Origin: Paracoccaceae bacterium
Lineage (GTDB): Bacteria > Pseudomonadota > Alphaproteobacteria > Rhodobacterales > Rhodobacteraceae
Assembly (NCBI GenBank): GCA_004566265.1
Contig: SPLB01000194.1
Span: forward strand, 1 to 5,009
Reading direction: 5' to 3'
DNA: 5,009 nucleotides
Shown here: positions 5,003 through 5,009 of the stretch, in pieces
How the letters are laid out: every line of letters starts with the position of its first letter
Numbering within the stretch: position 1 is the stretch's first letter
The notes under the pieces: generated by a model
What the model was told of the DNA's origin: nothing
Database searches by the model: none
What the model saw: only the letters and a program-made list of their open reading frames with translations
Position numbers and translations under genes: made by a program

Positions 5003-5007
5003 TCCGC
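4994..5007 (+). repeat. Perfect 14-bp palindrome across the binding-protein stop codon
   Basis: GCGGATTAATCCGC is its own reverse complement and contains the TAA stop (5000-5002). In RNA it gives GCGGA/UCCGC with a UUAA loop. Hairpins between a binding-protein gene and its permease genes commonly let the first gene be expressed more highly by protecting its mRNA or attenuating read-through. That role is inferred, since the following sequence is outside the window. Confidence 0.5.
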
Positions 5008-5009
5008 AC

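Noticed and set aside
1..5009. CRISPR array, tRNA, insertion sequence or phage/defence island
   Set aside because: No regularly spaced repeats, no cloverleaf-like segment noticed, no transposase or defence-type protein among the supported genes.

Overview
The window looks like chromosomal DNA of an alphaproteobacterium, most plausibly a marine or roseobacter-type Rhodobacteraceae. The grounds are a moderately GC-rich composition, Ala/Gly-rich protein style, and a LacI regulator divergent from a CUT1 sugar-binding protein, a layout common in that group. This is inference from style and synteny; no species marker such as an rRNA gene is present.

Left block (3-2209): a LysR-type regulator on the minus strand is divergent from a two-gene plus-strand unit. 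That unit encodes a four-helix DoxX-family membrane protein and a class III extradiol (LigB / 4,5-DOPA dioxygenase, YgiD-like) ring-cleavage enzyme. The 111-bp divergent gap carries a textbook LysR-type dyad (CTCTTG-N9-CAAGAG with an internal T-N11-A) and a tandem TTTACAG repeat. The likely logic is that the LysR protein senses an aromatic or quinone-like compound and controls the DoxX/dioxygenase pair. The true substrate cannot be read from sequence.

Middle gap (2210-2575): 366 bp without a convincing gene between the convergent dioxygenase and lacI-type genes. It holds a perfect 11-bp stem-loop just after the dioxygenase stop, a second hairpin followed by a T-tract (plausible intrinsic terminator), and a short minus-strand open stretch that reads like a protein C-terminus and may be a gene remnant.

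Right block (2576-5009): a LacI-family repressor on the minus strand is divergent from a periplasmic sugar-binding protein of a CUT1 ABC transporter. The binding protein resembles glucose/mannose-type binding proteins. The shared control region has overlapping back-to-back -35 hexamers, two similar operator-like palindromes exactly 50 bp apart, and two leader stem-loops ahead of a strong Shine-Dalgarno. The permease and ATPase genes probably follow beyond the right edge. A perfect 14-bp palindrome sits across the binding-protein stop codon.

I see no CRISPR array, tRNA, rRNA, insertion sequence, phage gene or defence system. The window is ordinary metabolic and transport content. The most interesting signals are the regulatory architectures of the two divergent promoters.
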